Positions 44,178-53,418 of a stretch of 64,000 bases of DNA are shown here, piece after piece; positions within the stretch are counted from its first letter, which is position 1, and every line of letters starts with the position of its first letter. The stretch is from assembly GCA_964428835.1 (NCBI GenBank), contig CAYRZQ010000008.1, positions 32,746 to 96,745 on the forward strand, in the 5' to 3' direction. The notes under the pieces are model-generated. The model saw only the letters and a list, made by a program, of their open reading frames with translations, made no database searches and was not told where the DNA came from. Made by a program: the position numbers and the translations under genes. The stretch comes from JAIXWP01 sp964428835 (GTDB taxonomy: Bacteria; Bacteroidota; Bacteroidia; Flavobacteriales_D; Sanyastnellaceae).

Positions 44178-46148
44178 ATGGTAAATCGAGTCCTCATCAT
44201 ACTTTTTTTATTATCGACATTGAGGTCTTTATCTCAATGTGAGACCGCCTTCGTTCGTGTTTTTTCTAATGTTAGTTCTGGAGGTGCGTCTTTTGTCAAT
44301 TGGCAAATACGTGATGCCAACAATCAGATAGTTTTCCAAGGACAGATGAGCTTTGATGCTAATACGAATGAACTGACCGAGGAAGTCTGCATTGAAGAAG
44401 GTTGTTATACCCTTCGTGTTATCGGAAATGCGAATTCATCAGAGGCTTCTTTTTACGGTTTAGTAACCAACGGAGCGAATACCGCTTTTGCTCCTTCTTC
44501 AGCACTGACTTATGGTTCATCTGTTTTTAATTTCCCATTTTGCACAGATATTCTCGTTACCGAATGCAATGCGGCATTCACATCACAATTAAGTGATTTG
44601 GATGTCTCGACGTTCACCTTCATAAATGAGAGCTCTTTTGAAGATTTTCAAGAAATTTCATTTTCATGGTCTTTTGATGATATGGGAGGCTCGGAGCTTT
44701 CTAATCCAGAATTCTCTTTTTATGAAAATGGCGGTTTTGAGGTTTGTCTCCAGCTAGTGTCAAGTCAGAATGGAGTTATTACGTGTCAGTCTGAGTCTTG
44801 TCAAACGATAGTAATCACTGATTGGTTTAATGAAAACTGTCCTCAGGAGATTATTCATAATGGGCAGTGTGGAAATTATATTTTCTACGTAGATGAGCCG
44901 AATGTATCTTCTGTTATATGGAGCATAGATGGAATTGTTCAAGATGATAATGATCAACATTTGGCCTACACGTTTGATGTATCTGGTCCGCATGAGATTT
45001 GTGCTGATGTGACGAGTGCTGATTGCGAAATGAGTAATGTTATTTGCAAAAACGTAAATGTCAATTCGTGCGAGTATCCAATGTGCACACTGGAAATTGA
45101 CGTAATTGACTTGGGAAATGGGGCTTATGAGTTTACCGCATTCGGTCTCCCAGAAGTTTATCCAATGTTTTGGACCTTTGGCGACGGCGCCTCTGTCGCG
45201 GCAACGTGGGTCGTTATCCACCATTTTGACGAACCGGGAACGTATCAAATTTGTGGGAGTATAAGCGACCCCATCTGCTCAGGCCTGGTTCAAGGTTGTA
45301 TTACAATAGAGGTGGAAAATGTTTCAGAATGCGCACCTATCAATTTTGGGATTGATTCAAATCTCGCGCAAGGCGGTCCATATTATTTAAATTATCAATT
45401 GGTCAATGCAAACTCTGGCGAGGAAATAGACTCGGGAGTTATTCTATACAGCCAACTCGATCAGAGTTTTGATAGAATGGTTTGTATAGATTCGGCTTGT
45501 TACGATCTCATTATTTGTGACCCCAACACATCAATTGATTGGTCTGCGGTAAATGTATTCGGTGGAGTTGGATTAGAACTCATTGGTTGGGACGAGGCTT
45601 GCGACGGAGGTAGGGTTTATCATTTTGCATACTTTTCAAAATGCTCCGTGGGTCCGCTGCCTTTTTGCGCTCCCTCATTCAACGTTATTCCCAATGAAAA
45701 TGGCGGTTATGAATTTGAAAATACAAGCGTGTATAATGGATTAGCCGCTTATTACTGGGATTTTGGCGATAATACAACTAGTCTGGAGACCAATCCATCA
45801 CATGTATTCTTGGAATCAGGAAGCTATAATATTTGTTTGACCATATCCACAAGCTTTGGTTGCACTAACGTTGAGTGTTTGAATCTCAATGTGGTTGGTA
45901 TTTCCGAGTTGGAGGAATCGTGGAGGGTTTATCCGAATCCAGCGACGGATGTATTGCAGATTGAGACCTTTTTTGATTTTAAAAGCGGACAAATTACCGT
46001 TTTTACATGTGATGGGCGAGAAGTACTCCGTGAAAACATAAATGGAAGCCGCATTTCATTGGAATGCAATGCCTTGGAAACAGGTACATATCTACTCGTG
46101 CTTTCAGATAAACGAGGTTCGTGGAGAACGCTCATTCAAATTCATTAA
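44178..46148 (+). CDS. PKD-domain T9SS-secreted protein
   Basis: 656 residues. Signal peptide (LIILFLLSTLRSLSQ). Three PKD-like domains: FINESSFEDFQEISFSWSFDD (first), PMFWTFGDGASVAATW (second), and YYWDFGDNTTSLETNPSHVF (third, about residue 515). A pair of about 105-residue modules, residues about 20-125 and 390-495, look homologous to each other (INFGIDSNLAQGGPYYLNYQLVN and TAFVRVFSNVSSGGASFVNWQIRD). The C-terminus (WRVYPNPATDVLQIETFF ... TGTYLLVLSDKRGSWRTLIQIH) is a T9SS sorting domain. Exported to the surface or medium; function unknown. Seven bp after the dioxygenase gene, probably co-transcribed. Confidence 0.88.
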   Translation: MVNRVLIILFLLSTLRSLSQCETAFVRVFSNVSSGGASFVNWQIRDANNQIVFQGQMSFDANTNELTEEVCIEEGCYTLRVIGNANSSEASFYGLVTNGANTAFAPSSALTYGSSVFNFPFCTDILVTECNAAFTSQLSDLDVSTFTFINESSFEDFQEISFSWSFDDMGGSELSNPEFSFYENGGFEVCLQLVSSQNGVITCQSESCQTIVITDWFNENCPQEIIHNGQCGNYIFYVDEPNVSSVIWSIDGIVQDDNDQHLAYTFDVSGPHEICADVTSADCEMSNVICKNVNVNSCEYPMCTLEIDVIDLGNGAYEFTAFGLPEVYPMFWTFGDGASVAATWVVIHHFDEPGTYQICGSISDPICSGLVQGCITIEVENVSECAPINFGIDSNLAQGGPYYLNYQLVNANSGEEIDSGVILYSQLDQSFDRMVCIDSACYDLIICDPNTSIDWSAVNVFGGVGLELIGWDEACDGGRVYHFAYFSKCSVGPLPFCAPSFNVIPNENGGYEFENTSVYNGLAAYYWDFGDNTTSLETNPSHVFLESGSYNICLTISTSFGCTNVECLNLNVVGISELEESWRVYPNPATDVLQIETFFDFKSGQITVFTCDGREVLRENINGSRISLECNALETGTYLLVLSDKRGSWRTLIQIH

Positions 46149-46208
46149 TTTGGTTAATTCCCGTTAATAAGATAGGCTGTTGATGCTAAAAACATCAAAT
46201 GGAAAGGT

Positions 46209-46216
46209 TATCTTCG
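46209..46216 (+). promoter_or_regulatory. -7 element upstream of the DUF2723 gene
   Basis: TATCTTCG (one mismatch from TAnnTTTG), 24 bases before the ATG at 46241 of the DUF2723 - terC - pdeM run. Confidence 0.4.
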
Positions 46217-46240
46217 CCCCCGTTCTACTAAACCGTTAGT

Positions 46241-49200
46241 ATGTCATATCAAAAGCTAAACATTATTACAGGGTGGATCCTTTTTTTGGTGTCTGCCGTT
46301 GTTTATTATCTCACTTTAGAGCCGACAATGCCATTCTGGGATTGCGGTGAATTCATTGCCTCTGCCTATAAGTTGGAGGTAGGTCACCCGCCTGGAGCGC
46401 CGCTCTTCATGATGATTGCACGTTTGTTTTCTGCTTTCGTAGAGCCAGAGAGCGTTCCCTTCATGGTTAACATGTTGTCCGCAATTTCTTCAGCTGCCAC
46501 CATCATGTTTTTGCATTGGTCTATTACACACATGGCCAAAAAAATAGCTGACTTGAATGGGCCTCTTAATTCTGCAAAAACTATAGCAGTGATTGCAAGC
46601 GGTGTTGTAGGTGGCCTTGCATATACATTTAGTGATTCTTTTTGGTTCTCCGCTGTAGAAGGGGAGGTTTATGCAATGTCATCGTTGTTTACAGCCATCG
46701 TTTTCTGGGCGATTCTTAAATGGGAATCTGTGGTGGATGAGTCGGGCTCTTTGCGTTGGATTATTCTCATCGCTTACTTGATGGGATTGTCTATTGGTGT
46801 TCACTTATTGAACCTTCTTGCCATTCCAGCGATTGCTTTTGTGTATTATTTCAAAAAGTATCCTTTCTCTTGGAAAGGTGTGATTATTACAGGAGCAGTT
46901 TCTTTGGCTTTGCTGGGATTAATTCAAGTAGGTATTATCATTTATGCCGTAAAGCTTGCAGGATTCTTCGAGAGAACATTTGTAAACAGCTTTGGATTAC
47001 CATTTAATTCAGGTGTAATATTCTATGCTGTATTACTTATTTCGGCTATTGCAGCAGGTATTTACATCACCCATAAGAAGGGAATGATTGTAGCTAACAC
47101 CCTCATAGTAGGAATCATGGTGGCCATCATCGGTTATACCACGTTCGCAACTATAGTGGTGCGTTCACACGCGAACACTCCAATGGACGAAAACAATCCG
47201 GAAAATATCTTCGCTTTATTGTCGTATCTCAATCGTGAACAATATGGAGATCGTCCATTGCTTTATGGTCAATATTTCAATACACCTGAAGATAAATTAG
47301 ATCCATATATAGACGGTGCTGACGTTTGGGTTAAGTCATACAGCGTGCGTGAAGATCGAACTACCAATCGTCTGGTGCTGAGTTCTAGAGATCGTTTTGA
47401 AGCAGAGAAGTATATCAAAGACAATCCAGAACAAAAGCTGAAATTGGTCGAAGAGTACATTGAGAGCGGCGAAAAAAAGGAAAGCGTAGTGAATTATCGT
47501 CCTGAGTTTAGCTCGGTTTTCCCGCGTATGTATTCCAGTCAGGGCAGTCACATTGCTCAATATAAAGAGTGGTCAAATTACAAAGGTTGGAACACGCCTT
47601 CGGGAAGAGCTAAAGTTACTAGCGACGAAGAATATGTTAAGCGATTGGAATATCAATTGAACCGAGTTGAAACCCAGCAGGAGTTTAATTCGATGATGCG
47701 TGCCCTCGACAAGAAGTATGCTGAGTTGTTGCCTTCGAAAGGAGAGGATTTGCGATACTTCTTTTCATATCAAATCAATTGGATGTACTGGCGATACTTC
47801 ATGTGGAATTTCGCTGGTAAGCAGGATGACACTCAAGGTCATGGAGATTTCTTAGACGGAAACTGGATATCTGGATTTGATATAGTGGATGAAGAGAGAT
47901 TGGGTAACAGACAAATGTTGCCGGAAATTGAAAAGGAGAATAGAGGAACCAACAAGTTTTATTTCTTTCCTTTAATACTCGGGGCTATTGGGTTGGTTTT
48001 CCAACTCCTTCGCCATCCAAGAGACTTCAGTGTAGTTGGTTTGTTGTTCTTATTAACGGGTCTGGCCATTGTGGTGTACCTCAATCAAACACCACTGCAA
48101 CCTCGCGAGCGAGATTATGCATACTCAGGTAGTTTTTATGCTTTTGCAATTTGGATAGGTCTAGGTGTTTATGCACTTTACTATGCCGCTACCAATATGA
48201 CCTTTAAGCAACTTGGAATGCTTGCCGCAATGACTGTTGGTGGCTCTGTTGTATTGTATTTACTTGAATCATTGGTAGGTGGTGATGGCAAGGGCTTCAG
48301 CCTTTCATTAATGATAATGTCATTGATAGTAACCGCCTTATTTGCAATCGCGACGGCGCTCAACGCCTTTATGAAAGGTGAAACCACGGCTAAAGCACTT
48401 GTAGCTGCTATTCTTTGTTTGCCTGCACCATACCTTATGGCTGCCGAAGGTTGGGATGATCACAATCGCGCTGAGCGTCGCACGGGTATAGCAATGGCTA
48501 TCAATTATCTTCAGTCACTTCAGCCCAATGCAATCATATTTACCAACGGGGACAATGATACCTTCCCGTTGTGGTATGCTCAAGAGGTAGAGGGTATTCG
48601 TACCGATGTAAGGGTTGTCAATCTCTCACTCTTAAATACCGATTGGTATATTGATCAAATGAAGCGCAGAGCTTATGAAAGCGCTCCAGTGCCTTTCAAA
48701 ATGCCTGAAAGCAAATACAGACAGGGTACACGCGATGTGTTGTTTTTGGATCCCTATGGAAAAACAACTGGCTTCATGCCAGTAAGAGATGCGATTGCAT
48801 TCACATTAAACGACGCGAATGTTATCAAGAATGGAGATAGAAATGTACACTACCTTCCTAGTTACTTATTTAGTCTAAAAGTGGATTCTGCGGCAGTTGA
48901 AGAGTTTAGACCTTTGTTACAAGAAGGCGATTCTCTGGTGTCTGAAATTAAATGGGGAATTGTTGATGAGCGCGGTGAACCTCGCTCCTACATTACAAAG
49001 GCCCAACTTTTAGTAATGGATTTATTGAATAATATGGATTGGAGTCGCCCTGTTTACTTCGCTGTTACCACAGGAGGCGAAGCCTATATGGGACTCGAGA
49101 GATACTTCCAACTCGAAGGTCTTGCGTATCGTCTTACTCCAATTCTTCACAAACAGTCTAGCAACCCGAATCTAGAGGGTGGCGTGAGAACGGATGTGAT

Positions 49201-49786
49201 GTACGAGAATATGATGTCGAAATTCCAATGGGGGAATATGGATACCAAAGACATTTATATGGATGAGAATAACAGACGAATGACAAGTAATCTACGTCTC
49301 CAGTTCTCACACCTCGCTGAAGCTCTTGTGCAACAAGGCAAGAATAAAGAAGCAATTGAAGTACTAGACAAATGCTTGGCGGTGATGCCAGAGAAAACGG
49401 TTCCATACGACCAGCCGCAAATTATGTGGACATTGAGCGACTTGTATTATGAGGCAGGAGATTCAGTGAAGGGATTGAACTTGGCTAAGAGAATGTATCA
49501 GTTGAATCTTCAAGAAATCGACTACTACAACTCACTAGACGAGGCACGCCAAGGAGTGATGACAAGAGACGTTGAAATGAGATTGCGTTTGAATGCTATC
49601 ATGGTGGGACAAGCCGAAGACTACTTCCCAGATGATACAGATGTGCAAATCATGCGCAAGCAAGTTGATGAAGTAATGGAGAAATTTGGCTTGGAACAAC
49701 AAATGCCAGCAGGAAGAAGAAAGCCAGCTCCTCAGCCTAAGATATTAGAGTTTGACGATAGTATGATGCCAAAGAAAAATAAATAA
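46241..49786 (+). CDS. DUF2723 multi-pass membrane protein
   Basis: 1181 residues. The N-terminal domain has the DUF2723 signature: YYLTLEPTMPFWDCGEFIASAYKLEVGHPPGAPLFMMIARLF, then many helices up to about residue 300 and again 580-750. The motif EPTMPFWDCGEFI with an Asp-Glu pair recalls the acidic active site of GT-C glycosyltransferases. The C-terminal third (from residue about 740: IIFTNGDNDTFPLWYAQEVEGIRTDVRVVNLSLLNTDWY) is soluble, followed by a TPR-like EALVQQGKNKEAIEVLDKCLAVMPE. Probable envelope glycosyl-transfer role, unproven. Coupled to terC by a one-base TAATG overlap. Confidence 0.88.
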   Translation: MSYQKLNIITGWILFLVSAVVYYLTLEPTMPFWDCGEFIASAYKLEVGHPPGAPLFMMIARLFSAFVEPESVPFMVNMLSAISSAATIMFLHWSITHMAKKIADLNGPLNSAKTIAVIASGVVGGLAYTFSDSFWFSAVEGEVYAMSSLFTAIVFWAILKWESVVDESGSLRWIILIAYLMGLSIGVHLLNLLAIPAIAFVYYFKKYPFSWKGVIITGAVSLALLGLIQVGIIIYAVKLAGFFERTFVNSFGLPFNSGVIFYAVLLISAIAAGIYITHKKGMIVANTLIVGIMVAIIGYTTFATIVVRSHANTPMDENNPENIFALLSYLNREQYGDRPLLYGQYFNTPEDKLDPYIDGADVWVKSYSVREDRTTNRLVLSSRDRFEAEKYIKDNPEQKLKLVEEYIESGEKKESVVNYRPEFSSVFPRMYSSQGSHIAQYKEWSNYKGWNTPSGRAKVTSDEEYVKRLEYQLNRVETQQEFNSMMRALDKKYAELLPSKGEDLRYFFSYQINWMYWRYFMWNFAGKQDDTQGHGDFLDGNWISGFDIVDEERLGNRQMLPEIEKENRGTNKFYFFPLILGAIGLVFQLLRHPRDFSVVGLLFLLTGLAIVVYLNQTPLQPRERDYAYSGSFYAFAIWIGLGVYALYYAATNMTFKQLGMLAAMTVGGSVVLYLLESLVGGDGKGFSLSLMIMSLIVTALFAIATALNAFMKGETTAKALVAAILCLPAPYLMAAEGWDDHNRAERRTGIAMAINYLQSLQPNAIIFTNGDNDTFPLWYAQEVEGIRTDVRVVNLSLLNTDWYIDQMKRRAYESAPVPFKMPESKYRQGTRDVLFLDPYGKTTGFMPVRDAIAFTLNDANVIKNGDRNVHYLPSYLFSLKVDSAAVEEFRPLLQEGDSLVSEIKWGIVDERGEPRSYITKAQLLVMDLLNNMDWSRPVYFAVTTGGEAYMGLERYFQLEGLAYRLTPILHKQSSNPNLEGGVRTDVMYENMMSKFQWGNMDTKDIYMDENNRRMTSNLRLQFSHLAEALVQQGKNKEAIEVLDKCLAVMPEKTVPYDQPQIMWTLSDLYYEAGDSVKGLNLAKRMYQLNLQEIDYYNSLDEARQGVMTRDVEMRLRLNAIMVGQAEDYFPDDTDVQIMRKQVDEVMEKFGLEQQMPAGRRKPAPQPKILEFDDSMMPKKNK

Positions 49787-50553
49787 TGCAAGAGTATTTA
49801 GTTCCCTTTCAAAGTGTAGCAGGAATACTGGATCTGTTTACACTTATCGTGATGGAGATTGTCTTAGGGATAGACAACATCATTTTCATCGCAATCATCT
49901 GCGGATACATTCCCAACAAAAAAGATCAAGCTAGGGCTCGATTTATTGGTCTAGCTATGGCGCTTGTTGTAAGGATTTTATTGTTGTCCACAATTTCATA
50001 CATCACCAAGCTCACTGAGCCTTTCTTCCATCTCGGTTCGATTCCAGTTACAGGTAAAGGTTTGATTTTGTTTTCGGGCGGTATGTTTTTGATTATAAAA
50101 ACAACCTCAGAGATTTATCATAAATTCAAAGATGCAGATCAAGCAGACGAGGCGAGTTCTAGAAAAATGTCGATGGGTAAAGCAATCTTTCAGATTACAA
50201 TGATTGATATCGTATTCTCACTGGATTCAATTATTACCGCTGTTGGTTTGAGCAATCATATTCCAATCATGGTAATGGCTGTAATTGTTGCGATGATTGT
50301 AATGCTCTTATTTGCTCCTTATGTAGCAAGATTTATCGAAGAATATCCAACCATAAAAATGTTGGCATTGGCTTTCTTAGTAGTGATTGGTTTGATTCTC
50401 GTGGTGGAAGCTTTGGAAGATGCACACGTGCTGCATTTGCCAGAAGGTGTCGACATTAAAACATACGCATATATTGCTCTAGCTTTCTCTATTATTGTTG
50501 AATTGCTCAACATTCGATTGAGAAATGTAAAATTGCGAAAGGCATCTAAATAA
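49786..50553 (+). CDS. TerC-family integral membrane protein
   Basis: 255 residues with about seven helices. Motifs: DLFTLIVMEIVLGIDNIIFIAIICGYIP, GKGLILFSGGMFLIIKTTSEIYHKF, QITMIDIVFSLDSIITAVGLSNHIPIMVMAVIVAMIVMLLF and FLVVIGLILVVEAL, with the two conserved acidic GIDN and SLDS motifs that bind manganese or calcium in the family. TerC proteins are linked to Mn export and metalation of secreted proteins. It starts at a TAATG overlap with the DUF2723 gene, and pdeM follows after 1 bp. Confidence 0.93.
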   Translation: MQEYLVPFQSVAGILDLFTLIVMEIVLGIDNIIFIAIICGYIPNKKDQARARFIGLAMALVVRILLLSTISYITKLTEPFFHLGSIPVTGKGLILFSGGMFLIIKTTSEIYHKFKDADQADEASSRKMSMGKAIFQITMIDIVFSLDSIITAVGLSNHIPIMVMAVIVAMIVMLLFAPYVARFIEEYPTIKMLALAFLVVIGLILVVEALEDAHVLHLPEGVDIKTYAYIALAFSIIVELLNIRLRNVKLRKASK

Positions 50554-50554
50554 A

Positions 50555-51214
50555 ATGAATACAAAAAAGAAGGCCGTTGAAAATATCAACGGCCTTTTAC
50601 TTGAATTACATTATAGTGGCGCCTGCTTTATTCCAAAGTATCAGGTTCTTGTTATATCCGACCTACACATAGGAAAAGCCGGTCATTTTAGAAATAATGG
50701 TATTGCCATTCCATCCATCGCTAACAAGAATAATTTTTGGAAAATGGTGGAGGCCATTGAATGGTGCAAACCACAGGAAATCGTTTTTTTAGGAGACCTG
50801 TCGCATAGTCGTGAAAATGCTGAATGGAGAGATTTCGTTGATTTTTTAGATCAATATCCCCAAATAAAAAGAACACTCGTAAAAGGGAATCATGACATTC
50901 TTAGTGATCAGGCCTACGATAAAGCTCAAATAGAAGTTGTAAGTCAAAGAGTCATTGAAAAGTGTCTTTGGAAACATGATTTTGATGAGGATGATTTAAA
51001 AAAAGATTTATATCCAATTACCGGACATATTCATCCTGCGGTATTGCTCACTGGTGGCGCTAGACAAAGTATGAGACTTCCATGTTTTTATTTTGGTGAA
51101 AAGAATGGATTCATCCCAGCCTTTGGAGAGTTTACTGGAACAGCTTTAATTAAACCAAAAAAAGGAGATCGAGTTTGGGTGCTCGCTGATAAAAAGGTAT
51201 TACAAGTGTCGTAA
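50555..51214 (+). CDS. PdeM-like metallophosphoesterase (ligase-associated)
   Basis: 219 residues. Calcineurin-like metal motifs: LVISDLHIGKAGHF (D-x-H), VFLGDLSHSR (GD), LVKGNHDI (GNHD), and TGHIHPAV (GHxH). These fit the PdeM / DNA-ligase-associated phosphoesterase family, usually found near ligD-like or lhr genes; no such partner is in the window, so the ligase link is only by family. The start at 50555 (MNTKKKAVENINGLLL) lies over a terminator-like hairpin; no later start keeps the first strand. Convergent with the MORN-like gene, whose stop is adjacent. Confidence 0.88.
   Translation: MNTKKKAVENINGLLLELHYSGACFIPKYQVLVISDLHIGKAGHFRNNGIAIPSIANKNNFWKMVEAIEWCKPQEIVFLGDLSHSRENAEWRDFVDFLDQYPQIKRTLVKGNHDILSDQAYDKAQIEVVSQRVIEKCLWKHDFDEDDLKKDLYPITGHIHPAVLLTGGARQSMRLPCFYFGEKNGFIPAFGEFTGTALIKPKKGDRVWVLADKKVLQVS
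50570..50598 (+). terminator. Terminator-like hairpin in the first codons of pdeM
   Basis: An 11-bp stem (AAGGCCGTTGA with TCAACGGCCTT) around a five-base loop, ending in four Ts, located 17 bp after the terC stop. It fits an intrinsic terminator for terC, but is read through as codons 6-15 of pdeM. Confidence 0.7.
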
Positions 51215-51592
51215 TTAGAACTTGACTTCTTTGATGAGTTTACCTTTTGTATAGTGACTTTCTTTTACTTTCTTGCCATTGCTGTCATAATCGACGCATA
51301 CACCATCTTCCTTGCCGTTGACATAATACTGTTCGGACTTTAAATTTCCGTTTTCATAAAAATACTTCCACGTCCCGTTTTCCATTTCGTTTTTATACGT
51401 CCCCGTCCACTGCAGATTGCCATTTGCGAAAAAGACTTCTTCCTTCACCATCTCTTTAGTGGAATTGCTGAAATAGAGCACTACATAGGGTTTCCCATTT
51501 GGATGCTTGCGCATTACCTGTTTCGTCACATCAGACTGATGTGCTTGAAGGAATAACGATAAAAGGAATATAAAGGTGTATTGACCAATCAT
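51215..51592 (-). CDS. Secreted MORN-like repeat protein (YwqK-type)
   Basis: 125 residues; signal MIGQYTFIFLLSLFLQAHQ, then repeats of the MORN-like type ANGNLQWTGTYKNEMENGTWKYFYENGNLKSEQYYVNGKEDGVCVDYDSNGKKVKESHY, with the YxNGxxxxxxxYxxGxxxGxW spacing. Automatic pipelines often call such proteins YwqK-family antitoxins; no toxin gene is next to it and it is secreted, so that name is doubtful. Convergent with pdeM. Possibly a surface or periplasmic binding protein; function unknown. Confidence 0.8.
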   Translation of the reverse strand: MIGQYTFIFLLSLFLQAHQSDVTKQVMRKHPNGKPYVVLYFSNSTKEMVKEEVFFANGNLQWTGTYKNEMENGTWKYFYENGNLKSEQYYVNGKEDGVCVDYDSNGKKVKESHYTKGKLIKEVKF

Positions 51593-51640
51593 GTTAGGGT
51601 GTTCTGCAATACGCTTATACCAGAATCGAGCCTAAAGGTT

Positions 51641-52171
51641 TCAATTTGCAGAAACCTCTACTGTAAAATCTCCAGAGAACGGAAATGGGGAACCTACCTC
51701 AGATCCATTGAATATCTCTTGCAAGAATACGCTGAAGCGCACTTGCTCTGTGCCACCAAAGAAAGCAGGGGCCACAGTTACTCTTCCAGATACTGCTCTG
51801 AAGTATTTCACAGGAATGAGATCGTCATTTTGATTTACCTGCTGGGCTTCGGCCTCAAATTCAGCATCGTTTTCGCCTAAGTCAAAAATTGCAGTGGTTA
51901 CGTCTGGCACCTCAATGATGAAGTTTACCGAGTGTGGCTGGGCTTGTCCGTCTTCTTTGACATCACCAGTGATATAGTATCGACGGCTCATTTCAACGAA
52001 GTCGTCGGTCAAAATGTAGTTGGCATCCAATAGATCGTACGAAGCACCGCGCCAATTGAAAGTTCCACACTTACATGCATATGGTTCTGCCTCATATTCA
52101 GGAGTTTTTTTACATCCACTGAAAAATACAGATGCAATTACAATCAAGCTAAGGACTAGGCGGAGTTTCAT
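51641..52171 (-). CDS. Putative lipoprotein of unknown function
   Basis: 176 residues with a signal peptide and lipobox (LVLSLIVIASVFFSGC). Mature part starts KKTPEYEAEPYACKCGTFNWRG and has a few beta segments (NFIIEVPDVTTAIFDLG, RFSVFLQEIFNGSEVG) ending FTVEVSAN. No family recognised. It is 43 bp downstream of the NamZ-like gene on the same strand, possibly co-transcribed. Confidence 0.72.
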   Translation of the reverse strand: MKLRLVLSLIVIASVFFSGCKKTPEYEAEPYACKCGTFNWRGASYDLLDANYILTDDFVEMSRRYYITGDVKEDGQAQPHSVNFIIEVPDVTTAIFDLGENDAEFEAEAQQVNQNDDLIPVKYFRAVSGRVTVAPAFFGGTEQVRFSVFLQEIFNGSEVGSPFPFSGDFTVEVSAN

Positions 52172-52214
52172 ATTCTATTAAGCCTTTGATTTTGGTCGCA
52201 CGAAGATAAACATA

Positions 52215-53411
52215 TTATTGGAAATCTGGATACAGCAGGTATTTTGATCTGATTTTCAGGTATCTGTCCAAACCCTCCTTCCAAGAAGCTCTAATTTCTT
52301 CAGCGGTTTTGCCTTCTGTTATCTGCCTTCGCAGGATATCGTTTCCTGCGAGTTTATCAAAAAAATCTGATGATTTAAAAAATGGAGTAGGACCATCGTA
52401 ATCGTTAAAAGCTAGCAATATCCATTCGAGATTGAGGCGTTTTATGGAATGAAAATCGGACATGTTTTTCTTTTCCAATAGAATACCATTGCATTTTTGA
52501 TTTTCGAATGGCGGATCCATGGCAACGCCAGGCAAATCCACAGGAGTGAGTTCTTTAGTTCCTGATTTGAATTGAGGAAATCCAAACCACTGAAAAGGGT
52601 AGTCTGTTCCTCTACCCACGCTGATGGCTGTTCCTTCGAACAAACAAAGTGAAGGATAGGCATAAATCGATGTCGCATTGGGTAGGTTGGGTGAGGGCTG
52701 GAACGGAAGTTCATAACTAGATGAGTGATCATAGCCAATGCAGGGAATCACGGTTAGACTGCATTTTACTCCATTTTTAAGCCAGCCTTCGTCATTTATC
52801 ATTTTGGCCAACTCACCCACAGTGCAGCCGTGTACAATAGGAATGGGGTGCATGCCAACAAACGATTGAAATTTTAAATCCAGCACAGGCCCGTCCACAT
52901 AGTGCCCGTTTGGGTTTGGTCGGTCTAATACGATGACTGGAATTTTCAGCTCAGCGCAAGCTTCCATTACATAATGCATGGTGCTGATGTAGGTGTAAAA
53001 TCTTGCACCTACATCCTGAATATCAAATACCACAATGTCAATTCCCTGAAGAGACTCAGCGGAAGGTTTTTTATTTTTTCCATAAAGCGAAATTAGAGGA
53101 AGACCGGTTTTGGCATCAATGTCTGATTTTACGGTTTCTCCTGCACCATGATCGCCTCTAAAACCGTGTTCAGGCGCGAAAACTTTTTTAACCCTTATAC
53201 CAAGTGAAATCAACGAATCGACAATATGGGTGCGGTGGATTCTGGATGTGTTATTAGCTACGACGGCAACATTTTTTCCCGCCAGCAAAGGCAGATACTC
53301 ACTTGTTCTTTCTGCACCAACAAGGAGTTGGCTAGCATTTGCAGGGCTCGAGTTGCTGGCAACAGGTGAAGTGCAGGATACAATAAGGAAAAGAAATAAA
53401 ACAGATTTCAT
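52215..53411 (-). CDS. DUF1343 / NamZ-like exo-beta-N-acetylmuramidase lipoprotein
   Basis: 398 residues from the ATG at 53411; the longer frame to 53561 overlaps the divergent gene. Signal with lipobox (MKSVLFLFLIVSC). Motifs of the family: VFAPEHGFRGDHGAGETV, LPLISLYGKNKKPS, VVFDIQDVGARFYTYISTMHYVMEA, VLDRPNPNGHYVDGPVLD, IPIVHGCTVGELAKMIN, PSPNLPNATSIYAYPSLCLFEGTAISVGRGTDYPFQWFGFPQF. Characterised members (NamZ) release terminal MurNAc from peptidoglycan fragments, supporting cell-wall recycling. The start codon is only 7 bp from the divergent permease start candidate, so the promoters overlap. Confidence 0.9.
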   Translation of the reverse strand: MKSVLFLFLIVSCTSPVASNSSPANASQLLVGAERTSEYLPLLAGKNVAVVANNTSRIHRTHIVDSLISLGIRVKKVFAPEHGFRGDHGAGETVKSDIDAKTGLPLISLYGKNKKPSAESLQGIDIVVFDIQDVGARFYTYISTMHYVMEACAELKIPVIVLDRPNPNGHYVDGPVLDLKFQSFVGMHPIPIVHGCTVGELAKMINDEGWLKNGVKCSLTVIPCIGYDHSSSYELPFQPSPNLPNATSIYAYPSLCLFEGTAISVGRGTDYPFQWFGFPQFKSGTKELTPVDLPGVAMDPPFENQKCNGILLEKKNMSDFHSIKRLNLEWILLAFNDYDGPTPFFKSSDFFDKLAGNDILRRQITEGKTAEEIRASWKEGLDRYLKIRSKYLLYPDFQ

Positions 53412-53418
53412 AGGACAA

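Noticed and set aside
44217..44240. Hairpin ACATTGAG/CTCAATGT at the start of the PKD gene
   Set aside because: An 8-bp stem with an 8-base loop and no T-tract; within chance for coding sequence of this length.
51215..51592. YwqK-type antitoxin of a toxin-antitoxin pair
   Set aside because: The protein is secreted, and no toxin-like small gene lies beside it; the MORN-like repeats explain the similarity.
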